This document shows positions 1-9,362 of a stretch of 64,000 bases of DNA, in pieces. Origin of the DNA: an uncultured Bacteroidales bacterium. Lineage in GTDB: Bacteria > Bacteroidota > Bacteroidia > Bacteroidales > UBA932. The first letter of the stretch is position 1. Each line of letters starts with the position of its first letter. Where the stretch lies: the NCBI GenBank assembly GCA_947253655.1, contig CAMYAE010000001.1, forward strand, positions 186,001 to 250,000, in the 5' to 3' direction. The notes under the pieces are model-generated. The model had not been told where the DNA came from, searched no databases, and worked only from the letters and a program-made list of their open reading frames with translations. The position numbers and the translations under genes are program-made.

Positions 1-747
1 CCTATAGAAAAGAGCTGCGGTGCGTAACGGAACATCTGCCTGGCTTGAGGATTTCTTTATGATATCCATAAGATCCTCCTTAAGGAAGGCTATTTCATCT
101 CCCATGGAGCCGGTGGCGTCCACGATAAATGCAATGTCAGCCTTTTTCTTGTCAGCGGCCAGTGATTTGATCTTATACACATTATAACATGAATCGGCCG
201 TAGGATTTTCCTGCTCTTTAGCAGAAACCTCAATCGGCAGTGAAGTGACAACCGGACTTCCTTTTTGCAGAATGCCGTTCACCTTTAAGTAAAGTTCTTC
301 CGGCTTTGAACCCAAATCCTTGGAATACAGACCCAACCAGCAGTCGGCAAAGCCGCGATTGTCGGTAAACGTCTCCCACTCCGGGCGTCCGGTTTTGTCT
401 GTATAGAGTTCGACCTTTGCTCTTGACACCGGCTCTCCGTTTTCTCCTATGACTTTTACGGCAATGCGATAGTTTGTGTAGAAGCCCCAATAGTCAGGCA
501 TATTGCTGAAGCTGTTGTCGGATATAAGCCTTCCCCAAAAATTCCAATGATTAAGATCATTCCATTCACCGGCTGTAACAACGCCGGCAGACCCGTTGCC
601 TTGGCCTGAGGCTCCGTCAGGAGCGGTAGATTTCTCGAAACCACCGTCGAGCATACTTTCTCCCAAATCGATAGAACAAGAAGATATGGCAGAAAGCCCC
701 ATAATCAGAAGCACAGGCACTGCAAGCCTGGCAATCAAACGTTTCAT
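1..747 (-). CDS. VWA-domain lipoprotein, N-terminal part (runs off window start)
   Basis: The reading frame is open from an ATG at 747 to the window edge, giving the first 249 residues. The N-terminus (MKRLIARLAVPVLLIMG followed by LSAISSC) is a lipoprotein signal with Cys as lipidation site, so the protein is probably anchored in the outer or inner membrane. Residues about 90-150 look like an Ig/carboxypeptidase-regulatory type beta domain (IAVKVIGENGEPVSRAKVEL). A von Willebrand A domain begins near residue 207 with IAFIVDATGSMGDEIAF, whose DATGSM is a MIDAS-type metal site (DxTGS variant). The rest of the domain lies outside the window. VWA domains generally mediate protein-protein contacts; the partner here is unknown. 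It lies 78 bases downstream of the cysteine-desulfidase-family gene on the same strand. Confidence 0.8.
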   Translation of the reverse strand, partial: MKRLIARLAVPVLLIMGLSAISSCSIDLGESMLDGGFEKSTAPDGASGQGNGSAGVVTAGEWNDLNHWNFWGRLISDNSFSNMPDYWGFYTNYRIAVKVIGENGEPVSRAKVELYTDKTGRPEWETFTDNRGFADCWLGLYSKDLGSKPEELYLKVNGILQKGSPVVTSLPIEVSAKEQENPTADSCYNVYKIKSLAADKKKADIAFIVDATGSMGDEIAFLKEDLMDIIKKSSSQADVPLRTAALFYR

Positions 748-825
748 ATTGCATAAAGTTTTAACATCATAATATAAGATGCCATGGAAATATGAAACGT
801 TGCATCATAAGACGGCAGAAACCGA

Positions 826-2208
826 TTATTTGCGAACCATAATATTCAATATCATCTTGTCTGTGGACTGCATTCCCTTTGAGCCGATAGCCCCAAGATT
901 TTGAATGGTCTTTTCGATATCCTTTTCAATGATGCCGTCCGTTTCATGGATGCAGGTGTTGTTCAACGCCAGGACGGAGGACTGGACGGAACCGGATACC
1001 CCGGAAGCCACTTTCATTGCACAGCCGATCTTCGCCCCGTCGCACACCATACCCGTAATGTTGCCGATCATATTCTTTATGGCATAGCAGACCTGCTCGT
1101 AGGTGCCGCCTTTCAGATATACTATGCCGCATGACGAGCCGGTCGAGGCCACCACGCAGCCGCAGAGTGCTGACAACTTTCCAAGATAGCCCTTGATATG
1201 TATGGCAATCAGATTGCTGAGTACCAGAGCCCTTGCCAATTCTTCATCTGAAATGTCATGTCGCAGGGCGTATGCTATTATCGGCATGCTTACGGTTATG
1301 CCCTGGTTGCCGCTCCCGGAATTGCTCATCGCAGGCAAGGTGCAGCCGGCCATTCTGGCATCAGATGCCGCTGCCGTCAGAGCCATAGCATAGCTCATGA
1401 AATCATCGCCGAATACCCCGTCACAATTTTCTTTGATAGTCTTGCCCACTTTCAGTCCGTAGTCGCCTTTCAGACCCTCTTCCGCCAAAGCCAGATTGTA
1501 TTTCCTGTCATCGAGAATAAACTTGATGTCTTCATACCGAACCGATTTTGTAAAATCGTATATTTCCTTGACAGTCAACCCATAGTCGAGGGTGCTCTTA
1601 TCCTCTGCCGTCGCGGCTGATTCTGATGACATCAATATCCTGTCGGCAAAACTGACCTCCACAATCTTGTCATGATCATCCTCAATCACTGCACTAGCTT
1701 TTGGTGCCTCATGATTTTTCCCGGCTGCTGACTTAGGTCTTACAACAGTGCTTGCCTGCATATCTTCTCCGATGCTTACAGTTGCCTTGACATATAGAAG
1801 ATGAGAGGTGTCTGCTACCCTTATTTTCACCTTTTTTTTGGCGACAATCTCTTTAGCCCTTGCCACGGCACTGTCTGATATGTCGTGAAGCACTTCCAGA
1901 CCATAGGAAGAATTACCGCAGACGGCCCCGAGGGCGGCTGCAATATGAAGGCCTATCATCCCTGTGCCAGGAATGCCCACGCCCATGCCGTTTTTAAGTA
2001 TATTGCCGCTGACGGCAACATCAATGTCAAAATCTGCTGTCTGTCTCCATATATGGCATTCCGCCTCTTTGCAGCAGGTGCAGTTCTCCATAATGATTTC
2101 CACTGCCTTGGCAACTGCAAGTGCTACGGCGATAGGCTCGGTACACCCTAAGGCGGGCTTCACTTCCTTGTGTATCAACTTGATAATGTCAGCTTCTCTT
2201 TCGGTCAT
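826..2208 (-). CDS. cyuA: UPF0597 / L-cysteine desulfidase family protein (YhaM/CyuA-like)
   Basis: 460 residues, typical length for the UPF0597 (serine dehydratase alpha-like) family. The hallmark PALGCTEPIAVALA lies at residues about 18-31, with further conserved stretches NSGSGNQGITVSMP and KGYLGKLSALCGCVVA, and a late Cys near GMVCDGAKIGCAMK. In this family the conserved cysteines are thought to hold an Fe-S cluster. The E. coli member (YhaM, renamed CyuA) degrades L-cysteine to pyruvate, ammonia and sulfide. Cytosolic, with no signal peptide. The gene starts 28 bases after the amidase/golvesin gene and may share its transcript. The family assignment is firm; the exact substrate in this organism is inferred. 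Confidence 0.85.
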   Translation of the reverse strand: MTEREADIIKLIHKEVKPALGCTEPIAVALAVAKAVEIIMENCTCCKEAECHIWRQTADFDIDVAVSGNILKNGMGVGIPGTGMIGLHIAAALGAVCGNSSYGLEVLHDISDSAVARAKEIVAKKKVKIRVADTSHLLYVKATVSIGEDMQASTVVRPKSAAGKNHEAPKASAVIEDDHDKIVEVSFADRILMSSESAATAEDKSTLDYGLTVKEIYDFTKSVRYEDIKFILDDRKYNLALAEEGLKGDYGLKVGKTIKENCDGVFGDDFMSYAMALTAAASDARMAGCTLPAMSNSGSGNQGITVSMPIIAYALRHDISDEELARALVLSNLIAIHIKGYLGKLSALCGCVVASTGSSCGIVYLKGGTYEQVCYAIKNMIGNITGMVCDGAKIGCAMKVASGVSGSVQSSVLALNNTCIHETDGIIEKDIEKTIQNLGAIGSKGMQSTDKMILNIMVRK

Positions 2209-2236
2209 ATAGTTAGCGTTTTGATTGTGTTATTCT

Positions 2237-5200
2237 TTATCGTGATTCTTCGAAATAGGCAAGGGCTGTCATCAATATCCTTTCTATGTCAAAATCAGAA
2301 GTGACAGTCTCGATAGGGAATCCAAGACTTACAGCCTTGTGCTTGCCGCTGTCATAGCAGATTCCGGCAGATATATTCGTATCCGTATATCTTAGGAATG
2401 TAGAAGCCTTGTCTGTCGCCGGGACAAGACCGTCTGGAGTTTCGACGCAATACATATTTTCGTTCGGCATTGTCCGGAAACATAACTCCCCGGCAAGCAT
2501 GGAGGTGTTTATGTGTCTATTCCTTATTATCCACACTTTTCCGCTCCTGCTCGCATAGTTCGTGAGCCTCTTGAAACCGAAAGTCTTGCGGATAAAATCT
2601 TTGGTCTCGGTAACATATAAGCTGTCCAGAGTTATAGGATATACCCTGTCCCATACGTCCGTCCCGATATTGGCTCCGGAAACAAGGATATTGCCGCCTC
2701 TTGCTGCAAAACCTGTCAGAACTTGCTGCAATTCGACCGGAAAGACCTGATACTTTATGCCTTTGGCTCCTCTGCCCGTGATTGTAGACACCTGCTTCCC
2801 ACATATTATATCAGCCGCCCAAATATCTGAAGTCAAGGTCGTGTCCCTCTGGAAAGCCAATGTGCTCGTAGAACTGAGCGGATAGCCGGCTGCAAACAGG
2901 GCTTTGCCGTGCGTATACGGATAGTCAAAAGTGTTGCCGGCAATCCTTTTGCCTTCATAGTCCCCGAACGAAGCTCCAAATCCCGGATTTTCGTCAGTCT
3001 CCCACACAAGGTCCCGGCGGAACTGATACATGTTTCCGGCAAAGCTGATGTCATTCATATATGGCACACCTCCGTCCAACATGGAATCGAAGCCGGCGTA
3101 TTCGGGAGTGTCAAACCATGCCGGAGCGGCGACCCTGTCAAAATTATTGACTATCAAGATCTTCTTCCCATTTACCTCTTCCGGAATTCCTGCACACAAT
3201 GTTTCGGAAGGGAAACTTTTGCCGCCTTCATTGAAAGCTACAATTCTATAACTGTATATATGCCCTTTTTCTATTGGCAGGTCTATATGGTATTCTCCGT
3301 TTTCGAGCTTATAGTCATTTAATATCGTCCCCTTATCAAAGGCTCCGTCATCAATCCTTGTGTGCAGGATAAATCCTTTCGCGATGGCAGTTTGCTCAAG
3401 GCTGTCAACCGTTTCCTTCCAGCCAAGCCTGACAGCAGTCCCGTCTTGCTCAAGAATCGCAGAGAAAGAATTTACGGGCAGCGGCTGGACCTCATAGGCG
3501 CAGCCGTAACGGTTGCTAAGGAATTTCAGTATTCCCTTATATACGGCACGGCTTGCCGTGAATCTGAAATCAGGGTCCAAACCGTATTTCATATCAGCGA
3601 AATTCTGATGTGAAAGCAGTTCCAGTATCATTGCCGGTACCGAAGTTGTCCTGCTCTCGCTGTATGATCTGTCCCAAAGCTGACGTCTCGACCACTCCGG
3701 CTCTATTGTAGCCCTGATATCATTAACCAACTGCGTCTGGACGTAATCGCAGTACTCCCTACCGGCCATTCTGCTTTCTCCGTTCGGAAAAACGCCCTTT
3801 CCCTGACATTTTGAGGTATATATCGCCAAAGTGCCTATAGTAGAATCTCCCGGACTTATGCCTGCATCGCTGTGAAAAGCCAACGATAAATCGAAAGGTA
3901 TATGCTTGCCCGGCTCTTTTGGATTTACCCTCGACCCTCCTGACATCATGGATGTCCAGGCTCCCCGACCGGCAAAATCCTTGGTGTATTCGTTATCGAA
4001 CTTTTCAGTCAGGGTGCTGTCCGCTCCTGCCCACTGCATCCAATACAGTGCACCTTCAAGGTATGCCGGCATTCCGGATATAGCCAAAGCACTGTCACTG
4101 AAATCTTTCGGACCTCTGGCGATTTTCCCCATTCCACCTCCTATTTTGACGGCATCGGCAGTAACGACACTCCCAGGGACAAAATTCCTGCCTTCCGGGG
4201 TGAGATTGTCCACCGTAACCCGGCCCTCTTCTCCTTTCTCGAATTCAAATGTCCCTACATATATCCAAGTGCCGCCTCCTATCCTCTGATTTACAATAAA
4301 TTCCGTTGTCCCTGCAAGATGCTTTACCGTATAATGTGCACATGTCGTGCTCTTAGGCAATGTTTTATATGAAATATAGACAGCATATAGCCCTCTTTCC
4401 GGTATGTCTGGAGTCCATGTTGCCCGGACTGTCTTTTTGGGGTTGTCAGTGCACCTTGCCTGCCTTGCCGTTCCCATGGTAAAGGGATTCTGATTGCTCC
4501 TGTAGCAGATAAGACTGTCTGCAAAGCCTGTCCCTGCATCTGTCCAGCCATGTGTTTCCTTATATTTTCCCGACTTTCTGACAAGACCTGTCCGTGGGTC
4601 TTTGAATGCCGGATCATTGTCGGTGATGACTTCGTTTATCTGCGTGTCCCTTTCCCGCGGCGTCATTGTGTAGGCACCGGCATTTTCCAACATGGGAATA
4701 AGGTAGGGCAGCACGAAGCTCTGAGTGAACATATCTTCCACGGTGCGGAAGAATCTTGCACGCTGCCATTGCCAGAGCTGCTTGTTTTCATCGTAATATC
4801 TGCCATGGCTTTGCCATAGGGCTATATATCTGCCGCTCAGTCCTTTATGGAACTTTTGACCTCCCACTTCCTCTACAAAGGAATGTAGGGGGCGATGGTC
4901 TGAAACCGTGAATGCCGATTTATGCGGTTTGCCGTTGTTGTGCAGTTCAGGTGTCACCAGGTCCTCAAAAGGGATTTTATTGGTATAGATTCCGCCGACG
5001 GTATAGTCGGCGTATGCCTTGGGGAGCCTGTTCTTCAGCTCATTCCGAAACGCTTCGCAGTCCTTTTTCTTCAGCGGCAGGTCGCCGAGGCTCTCCGTAA
5101 AATAGAAATCCAGCTTATTGGTGTCCAAAACAATGACTGTCTTTAGCTTGAGCTGTGATTTTACTGAAGTCCTTTTCTGCATGAATACGCTAAGGGAATC

Positions 5201-5302
5201 GCACATAGGCACGAAGTCCTTTAGAATATTGCCTCGTCGTCCGCCGGCAGGAAGCAGGCAGACAAGGCAGAGAACTATTGACAGTAGCAGTGTCTTCTTC
5301 AT
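2237..5302 (-). CDS. exported amidase_3-like/golvesin-domain protein (xanthan-lyase-like annotation family)
   Basis: 1021 residues with an N-terminal signal peptide (LLLSIVLCLVCLLPAGG). The catalytic-type region resembles zinc N-acetylmuramoyl-L-alanine amidases (Amidase_3). It contains IALWQSHGRYY near residue 165, LPYLIPMLENAGA near 200, LAFHSDAGISPGD near 475 and VPAMILELLSHQNFAD near 560, supplying the expected His/His/Glu residues. A golvesin-C-like beta-sandwich is inserted at about 275-395 (GLYAVYISYKTLP to VTADAVKIGGG). A fibronectin-III-like domain follows at about 615-710, then an additional alpha/beta domain to the C-terminus. Bacteroidota homologues are often labelled xanthan lyase, but the motifs point to peptidoglycan or a related amide substrate. 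Its ATG overlaps the stop of the VanZ-like gene by 4 bases (ATGA), implying translational coupling. Confidence 0.75.
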   Translation of the reverse strand: MKKTLLLSIVLCLVCLLPAGGRRGNILKDFVPMCDSLSVFMQKRTSVKSQLKLKTVIVLDTNKLDFYFTESLGDLPLKKKDCEAFRNELKNRLPKAYADYTVGGIYTNKIPFEDLVTPELHNNGKPHKSAFTVSDHRPLHSFVEEVGGQKFHKGLSGRYIALWQSHGRYYDENKQLWQWQRARFFRTVEDMFTQSFVLPYLIPMLENAGAYTMTPRERDTQINEVITDNDPAFKDPRTGLVRKSGKYKETHGWTDAGTGFADSLICYRSNQNPFTMGTARQARCTDNPKKTVRATWTPDIPERGLYAVYISYKTLPKSTTCAHYTVKHLAGTTEFIVNQRIGGGTWIYVGTFEFEKGEEGRVTVDNLTPEGRNFVPGSVVTADAVKIGGGMGKIARGPKDFSDSALAISGMPAYLEGALYWMQWAGADSTLTEKFDNEYTKDFAGRGAWTSMMSGGSRVNPKEPGKHIPFDLSLAFHSDAGISPGDSTIGTLAIYTSKCQGKGVFPNGESRMAGREYCDYVQTQLVNDIRATIEPEWSRRQLWDRSYSESRTTSVPAMILELLSHQNFADMKYGLDPDFRFTASRAVYKGILKFLSNRYGCAYEVQPLPVNSFSAILEQDGTAVRLGWKETVDSLEQTAIAKGFILHTRIDDGAFDKGTILNDYKLENGEYHIDLPIEKGHIYSYRIVAFNEGGKSFPSETLCAGIPEEVNGKKILIVNNFDRVAAPAWFDTPEYAGFDSMLDGGVPYMNDISFAGNMYQFRRDLVWETDENPGFGASFGDYEGKRIAGNTFDYPYTHGKALFAAGYPLSSTSTLAFQRDTTLTSDIWAADIICGKQVSTITGRGAKGIKYQVFPVELQQVLTGFAARGGNILVSGANIGTDVWDRVYPITLDSLYVTETKDFIRKTFGFKRLTNYASRSGKVWIIRNRHINTSMLAGELCFRTMPNENMYCVETPDGLVPATDKASTFLRYTDTNISAGICYDSGKHKAVSLGFPIETVTSDFDIERILMTALAYFEESR

Positions 5303-5697
5303 TTTCCGAACTGTTTCCTCAAATCGATTATCAACGCTATAACCGAACTTATTGCAAGGGCAATACCGTCTGCAAGGAAATCGTCAGGGTCGGCCGTCCT
5401 GTATGTAGTAAATCCTTGTCCTATTTCGGTAGCCATGGCGAGAATGCAGCCCACGAAGAACACAATTAGCACGAAAACAAGTGAATGCCAAGGTTTTTTG
5501 GTGAGCCTGCCGAAAGCGGCCAATGCGAGGAGAGGAAACGGGAAGAACATCAGAAAATGCACTGCCTTATCCGTAGGTATGCCGAAAATATCCGTACTGA
5601 CCGATGGAATATTGTCAAGATGCATAAAACACAGAGCGGCTACGGCAACGATATATAGCACAAAAATCAGTTTCGCAAAAATTTTCTTCCCGGACAT
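5299..5697 (-). CDS. VanZ-like integral membrane protein
   Basis: 132 residues from the ATG at 5697 (a TTG at 5706 would overlap the upstream gene and was not preferred). Four hydrophobic segments are visible: ILVLYIVAVAALCFM-like at the N-terminus, FLMFFPFPLLALAAFG, SLVFVLIVFFVGCILAMATE and DGIALAISSVIALIIDL. The motifs DKAVHFLMFFPFPLL and ATEIGQGFTTYRTADPDDFLAD match the VanZ-like family (DKxxHF ... E..Q ... R..D..D). VanZ confers low-level teicoplanin resistance in enterococci; in Bacteroidota the role of these small proteins is unknown. It begins 1 base after the CBM9-like gene stop and overlaps the next gene by 4 bases. Confidence 0.8.
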   Translation of the reverse strand: MSGKKIFAKLIFVLYIVAVAALCFMHLDNIPSVSTDIFGIPTDKAVHFLMFFPFPLLALAAFGRLTKKPWHSLVFVLIVFFVGCILAMATEIGQGFTTYRTADPDDFLADGIALAISSVIALIIDLRKQFGK

Positions 5698-5698
5698 T

Positions 5699-6352
5699 TC
5701 ATTCAAATATAATTTCTCCGAAGTATTCAGGCCTGTGGAAATCAGGTGTCGGACAGCCTACCGGGCTCCAACTCAGGAAATGCGGATGAGCCGTCTTGTC
5801 CCCACACTTGTAGAAGTTGGCTTTCAGGCTTTTAGGAAGCCTTTCAGGAGATACTCCTATCAAATCGAAAGGTATGAGCATAGCCACTCCCCAGGTGAAT
5901 ATCCTGTCTTTTTCATCGTATGCGATAGGCTCAAGAGTTGAGTGCCTGATTATGCGCTTCAAGTCCTCCGGGCTCCGTCGCGTCCGGTCATTCCTGCCTG
6001 TCCCTATACCGTTAAGCAGGCGTCCTATACAATTTATTTCAAAATTACAGTATTTGCTTTCTTTCGGGTTTTCCACAAAGAATTCGCAGCAACTGTCCTC
6101 CCAGATATTACCGTCGTCGGCAAGAGAAGCGGCTCTGAGGTCAAACCCTCTGACGTGGAAACTTACGGCAAGATGGCTCTCGCTCCTTGCAATAGTGAAG
6201 AAGCAGTCCGGCTGGTACGGGAAATCCAAAGGCCAGTTTACATTAGTCACCGTTCCTTTTGCCCCCCTCTTTTCCAAGGCGACTTCCAATGCCTCGTAGT
6301 CCATTTCGTGTAGCCTTTCTATATAAGGCACAAATATTTTAGAATCGTTCAT
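5699..6352 (-). CDS. CBM9-like (DOMON-type) carbohydrate-binding domain protein
   Basis: 217 residues with no clear signal peptide. The whole chain fits the family-9-like carbohydrate-binding beta-sandwich common in Bacteroidota: FFTIARSESHLAVSFHVRGFDLRA, then NIWEDSCCEFFVENPKESKYCNFEINCIG, then ANFYKCGDKTAHPHFLSWSP and FHRPEYFGEIIFE at the end. Related proteins bind sugars or heme-like ligands, but this one has no attached catalytic domain, so its ligand is unknown. It sits between the ABC exporter (19-base gap) and the VanZ-like gene, suggesting a shared envelope-related transcript. Confidence 0.75.
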   Translation of the reverse strand: MNDSKIFVPYIERLHEMDYEALEVALEKRGAKGTVTNVNWPLDFPYQPDCFFTIARSESHLAVSFHVRGFDLRAASLADDGNIWEDSCCEFFVENPKESKYCNFEINCIGRLLNGIGTGRNDRTRRSPEDLKRIIRHSTLEPIAYDEKDRIFTWGVAMLIPFDLIGVSPERLPKSLKANFYKCGDKTAHPHFLSWSPVGCPTPDFHRPEYFGEIIFE

Positions 6353-6371
6353 AATATATTGTCAATAAATA

Positions 6372-8213
6372 CTATAAAGCCTGCATATCATTGAGTTTCT
6401 TATAATAGCCACCAAGAGCCAGAAGTTCATCGTGCTTGCCCCTTTCAACAATTCCGCCCTCATGCATCACTATAATCTCATCGGAGTTCTTGATTGTGGA
6501 CAGTCTGTGGGCGATTGCTATTGTCGTCCTTGTGGACATAAGCCTGTCTATAGCCTCTTGAACAAGCCTTTCGGATTCTGTGTCGAGCGAAGCTGTAGCC
6601 TCATCCAGAATCAGTATCGGAGGGTTTTTCAAAATAGCCCTTGCTATGGAAAGCCTTTGTCTCTGACCGCCTGAAAGCATCATACCCCTGTCGCCGATCT
6701 TGGTTTCGTACCCGTCCGGCTTTTCCATAATGAAGTCATGGGCATTTGCTATTTTCGCAGCCTCTATGACCTGCTGCATAGTAACATTCTTCGCTCCGAA
6801 TGCGATATTGTTGAAAATGGTGTCATTGAACAATATAGGCTCCTGATTTACATAGCCGATAAGGCTTCGGAGGTCGTGCATCCTGGCATCCTTGATATTT
6901 ATGCCGTCAATGCTGATTGAGCCTGAAGTGACATCATAGAAACGCGGAATCAGGTCTATAAGTGTAGATTTCCCGGCTCCGGATTCCCCGACTATGGCAA
7001 CGGCCCGGCCCTTAGGTATATCTAAGTTGATGTTATTCAGGATAAGGCGGTCGCTGTCATAACTGAAGCATACGTCCTTAAAACTGATTTTGTCATTGAA
7101 AGCATCAAGTGCTTGAGGTACAAGCGGATCCTTGATGTTGTCCGGGGCATTCAGAATCTTGTCTATCCTTTCCATGGACGCCATACCTTTCGGAATGCTG
7201 TAACTTGCTCTGGAGAATTCCTTTATAGGATTGAGGATACTATAAAGTATCACCATATAGAACATAAAGGTAGGGGCATCGATAGGGGAATGGTCTTCTA
7301 AGATAAGCATGCCTCCAAACCACAACACTATCATTATCAATATAGTGCCGAGAAATTCACTCATCGGGTGGGCGAGGGCCTGTCTTGTAGAGACACTACC
7401 GGACTTCTTTCTCAAGGATGCGGTTATATTGCCAAATCTCTGCGACATCTTTTTTTCTGCAATAAAGGCCTTGATGACCCTTAAACCGTCCAAGGTCTCT
7501 TCAACCTGCGACATCGTATCGCTCCAAAGGGCCTGTGTCTCGATCGAAGCCCGTTTCAGCGTCTTACCGACGACTCCCATAAACCAGCCCAATGCCGGCA
7601 CGACAAAAATCGTGAATAGCGTTAGCTTCCAGCTGACATAGAGCATTGTCCCGAAATAGAAGATTATCAGTATAGGGTTTTTGATCAGCATGTCCAAAGA
7701 GTTCATAATCGAATTCTCTACTTCGGACACATCTCCCGTCATTCTGGCTATAATGTCTCCTTTTCTCTCTTGCGAGAAAAAGCCTAACGGCAAATGCAAC
7801 AGCTTATCATACATCTGCATACGAATATCGCGGACTACTCCTGTACGTATCGGTATCATGACGGCAGACGAGCCGAAATAGCAGGCTGTCTTAAGCAGGG
7901 TGGCGAAGCCGAGGAAGAGGCAGAGTATAAGCAGAGTCCAGGGAGCCCCGATTGTCTCGATCAGGTGCTCGACCCACCAATAGGTGTTGTTCATAATGGC
8001 CTTGCCGAGCCCTTTGATGCCGTCCAGCTCCGAAAGCGGCATGTAGGCATGGACCGTGTCGTTCATCTTGAACAAGATTCGGAGCATAGGTATCATCATG
8101 GTGAAAGAGAAGATGTTGAATATCGCCGACAGGATGTTCATCACAACCGACCACCCCAAATATTTTTTGTACGGCGCAACATATCTGCGAATCACCCTTA
8201 AGAATTCTTTCAT
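6372..8213 (-). CDS. ABC exporter, MsbA-like fused permease/ATPase
   Basis: 613 residues: a six-helix type IV ABC exporter domain (about residues 20-320) fused to a nucleotide-binding domain (about 370-610). Walker A is VGESGAGKSTLIDLIPRF near 405, the signature LSGGQRQRLSIARA near 513, Walker B ILILDEATASLD near 533 and the H-loop AIAHRLSTI near 565. This layout is that of homodimeric lipid/lipid A or drug exporters such as MsbA. An essential lipid A flippase role is possible but cannot be proven from sequence. It is 35 bases downstream of the M28-like gene and 19 bases upstream of the CBM9-like gene. Confidence 0.88.
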   Translation of the reverse strand: MKEFLRVIRRYVAPYKKYLGWSVVMNILSAIFNIFSFTMMIPMLRILFKMNDTVHAYMPLSELDGIKGLGKAIMNNTYWWVEHLIETIGAPWTLLILCLFLGFATLLKTACYFGSSAVMIPIRTGVVRDIRMQMYDKLLHLPLGFFSQERKGDIIARMTGDVSEVENSIMNSLDMLIKNPILIIFYFGTMLYVSWKLTLFTIFVVPALGWFMGVVGKTLKRASIETQALWSDTMSQVEETLDGLRVIKAFIAEKKMSQRFGNITASLRKKSGSVSTRQALAHPMSEFLGTILIMIVLWFGGMLILEDHSPIDAPTFMFYMVILYSILNPIKEFSRASYSIPKGMASMERIDKILNAPDNIKDPLVPQALDAFNDKISFKDVCFSYDSDRLILNNINLDIPKGRAVAIVGESGAGKSTLIDLIPRFYDVTSGSISIDGINIKDARMHDLRSLIGYVNQEPILFNDTIFNNIAFGAKNVTMQQVIEAAKIANAHDFIMEKPDGYETKIGDRGMMLSGGQRQRLSIARAILKNPPILILDEATASLDTESERLVQEAIDRLMSTRTTIAIAHRLSTIKNSDEIIVMHEGGIVERGKHDELLALGGYYKKLNDMQAL

Positions 8214-8248
8214 TTAAAACAGGTTTGTAGATTACAAAAATAATAAAA

Positions 8249-9268
8249 TCAAATCATTTTCTCAACCCAATGGAATATGAGCCAGATGCGTTTTTTAAGA
8301 ACAGTCATATTCAGAGTTTCAGGCTTGTCGTATGTCTTGTTGTTGTTCATCGTTATGCCTGAGGTGAACATCACGGCAGGCATGCCGTTTTCAATGAAAA
8401 CCCTCTGGTCGCTGATTTTGCGGTAGAATATGCCGGTGAAGTCGGAACTGCCGTAATAGTCGAATGAAAGGTCAAGCCCAATGTCGTAAAGGCTGTTGAC
8501 TGACGTCAGAGCCGACCCCATATAGTCGTTGTTTCCGTTGAGCATAATCATATAGTCCTCCCGGCCACTTTTCAAAGGACTGAGGCTGCTGCCGATCTGC
8601 TCGATATTTACCATAAAGGAAATCATGTCTCCGGTAATGGTCTTGCCTGTGTCAGGATCTTTCAGCCGCCCTTCCTTTATCTGCTCCCAAAGTGATTTCG
8701 AGCCGTTCAGATTTGTCTCTTTTGCATCTATTGCCGCGAAAATGATATTTCTTCCATAGACCTTGCCGAAACGCGTCATCGCCTTGAGCATTTCTGCCAC
8801 CCCAAGCATTGCAACGACCCCGGAGGCGTTGTTGTCTGCACCCGGATAGAGCCTGTCGCCCAAGATGCCTATACCGTCGTAATGTGCTGCTATCAGAATA
8901 TAATTCGGCCTTGTCCCGTTTTTTGAGCCCGGAAGGCATCCTACAACGTTCCTGCCTACAACCCCTCTTTCAGTACGGAAATGCCGGATATATGTGTCCT
9001 CCGCCATTGGCTTGAGTCCGAGCTGTCGGAAACGGCGTGAAAGCCAGAAAACGGCCTCAGTGCTGCCTCTGGTCCCTGTCCTGCGGCCTTCGCAAATGGT
9101 GTCGCACAGAAAGTCGATCTGCCTTCTTAACGTCTGTTCGCTGATAAGGTTATGGGTAATCTCGGAACCGTGATATTTCCTGTCCTCCCCGTATGCCTCT
9201 TTCGTTAATATAAGTGAAAGAATGATGAAAGCTGCATATATGTATATGACTTTTTTTCTCGTTTTCAA
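8249..9268 (-). CDS. M28-family peptidase-like exported protein, catalytic residues altered
   Basis: 339 residues. The only usable start is TTG at 9268, since an in-frame stop lies just upstream and no ATG precedes the conserved part. The N-terminus is a signal peptide (VIYIYAAFIILSLILTKEAYG). The M28 aminopeptidase fold is clear: LIAAHYDGIG near residue 127 and LYPGADNNASGVVAMLGVAEML near 140 supply the His and Asp zinc ligands. The usual Glu-Glu pair is AKE (DAKETNLNGSK), keeping only the second Glu. The last zinc His of the family (normally ahead of TPxD near the C-terminus) is absent in MNNNKTYDKPETLN. It may be a one-metal or non-catalytic derivative. First gene of the minus-strand group running to position 826. 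Confidence 0.78.
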   Translation of the reverse strand: MKTRKKVIYIYAAFIILSLILTKEAYGEDRKYHGSEITHNLISEQTLRRQIDFLCDTICEGRRTGTRGSTEAVFWLSRRFRQLGLKPMAEDTYIRHFRTERGVVGRNVVGCLPGSKNGTRPNYILIAAHYDGIGILGDRLYPGADNNASGVVAMLGVAEMLKAMTRFGKVYGRNIIFAAIDAKETNLNGSKSLWEQIKEGRLKDPDTGKTITGDMISFMVNIEQIGSSLSPLKSGREDYMIMLNGNNDYMGSALTSVNSLYDIGLDLSFDYYGSSDFTGIFYRKISDQRVFIENGMPAVMFTSGITMNNNKTYDKPETLNMTVLKKRIWLIFHWVEKMI

Positions 9269-9289
9269 TATTTAAGGCACAATTATAGT

Positions 9290-9297
9290 TATATTTG
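9290..9297 (+). promoter_or_regulatory. possible Bacteroidota -7 box for the TPR gene
   Basis: TATATTTG matches TAnnTTTG and lies 66 bases upstream of the TPR gene ATG. No good -33 TTTG is visible at the expected distance, so this is tentative. The same gap holds TAAATTTG on the minus strand (9337-9344), which could serve the divergent M28-like gene. Confidence 0.35.
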
Positions 9298-9362
9298 TAA
9301 AATGTCATGCTTCAGCGCAGGCTGCAAAATAAGTTCCAAATTTATATAAAATCGGCTATTTA

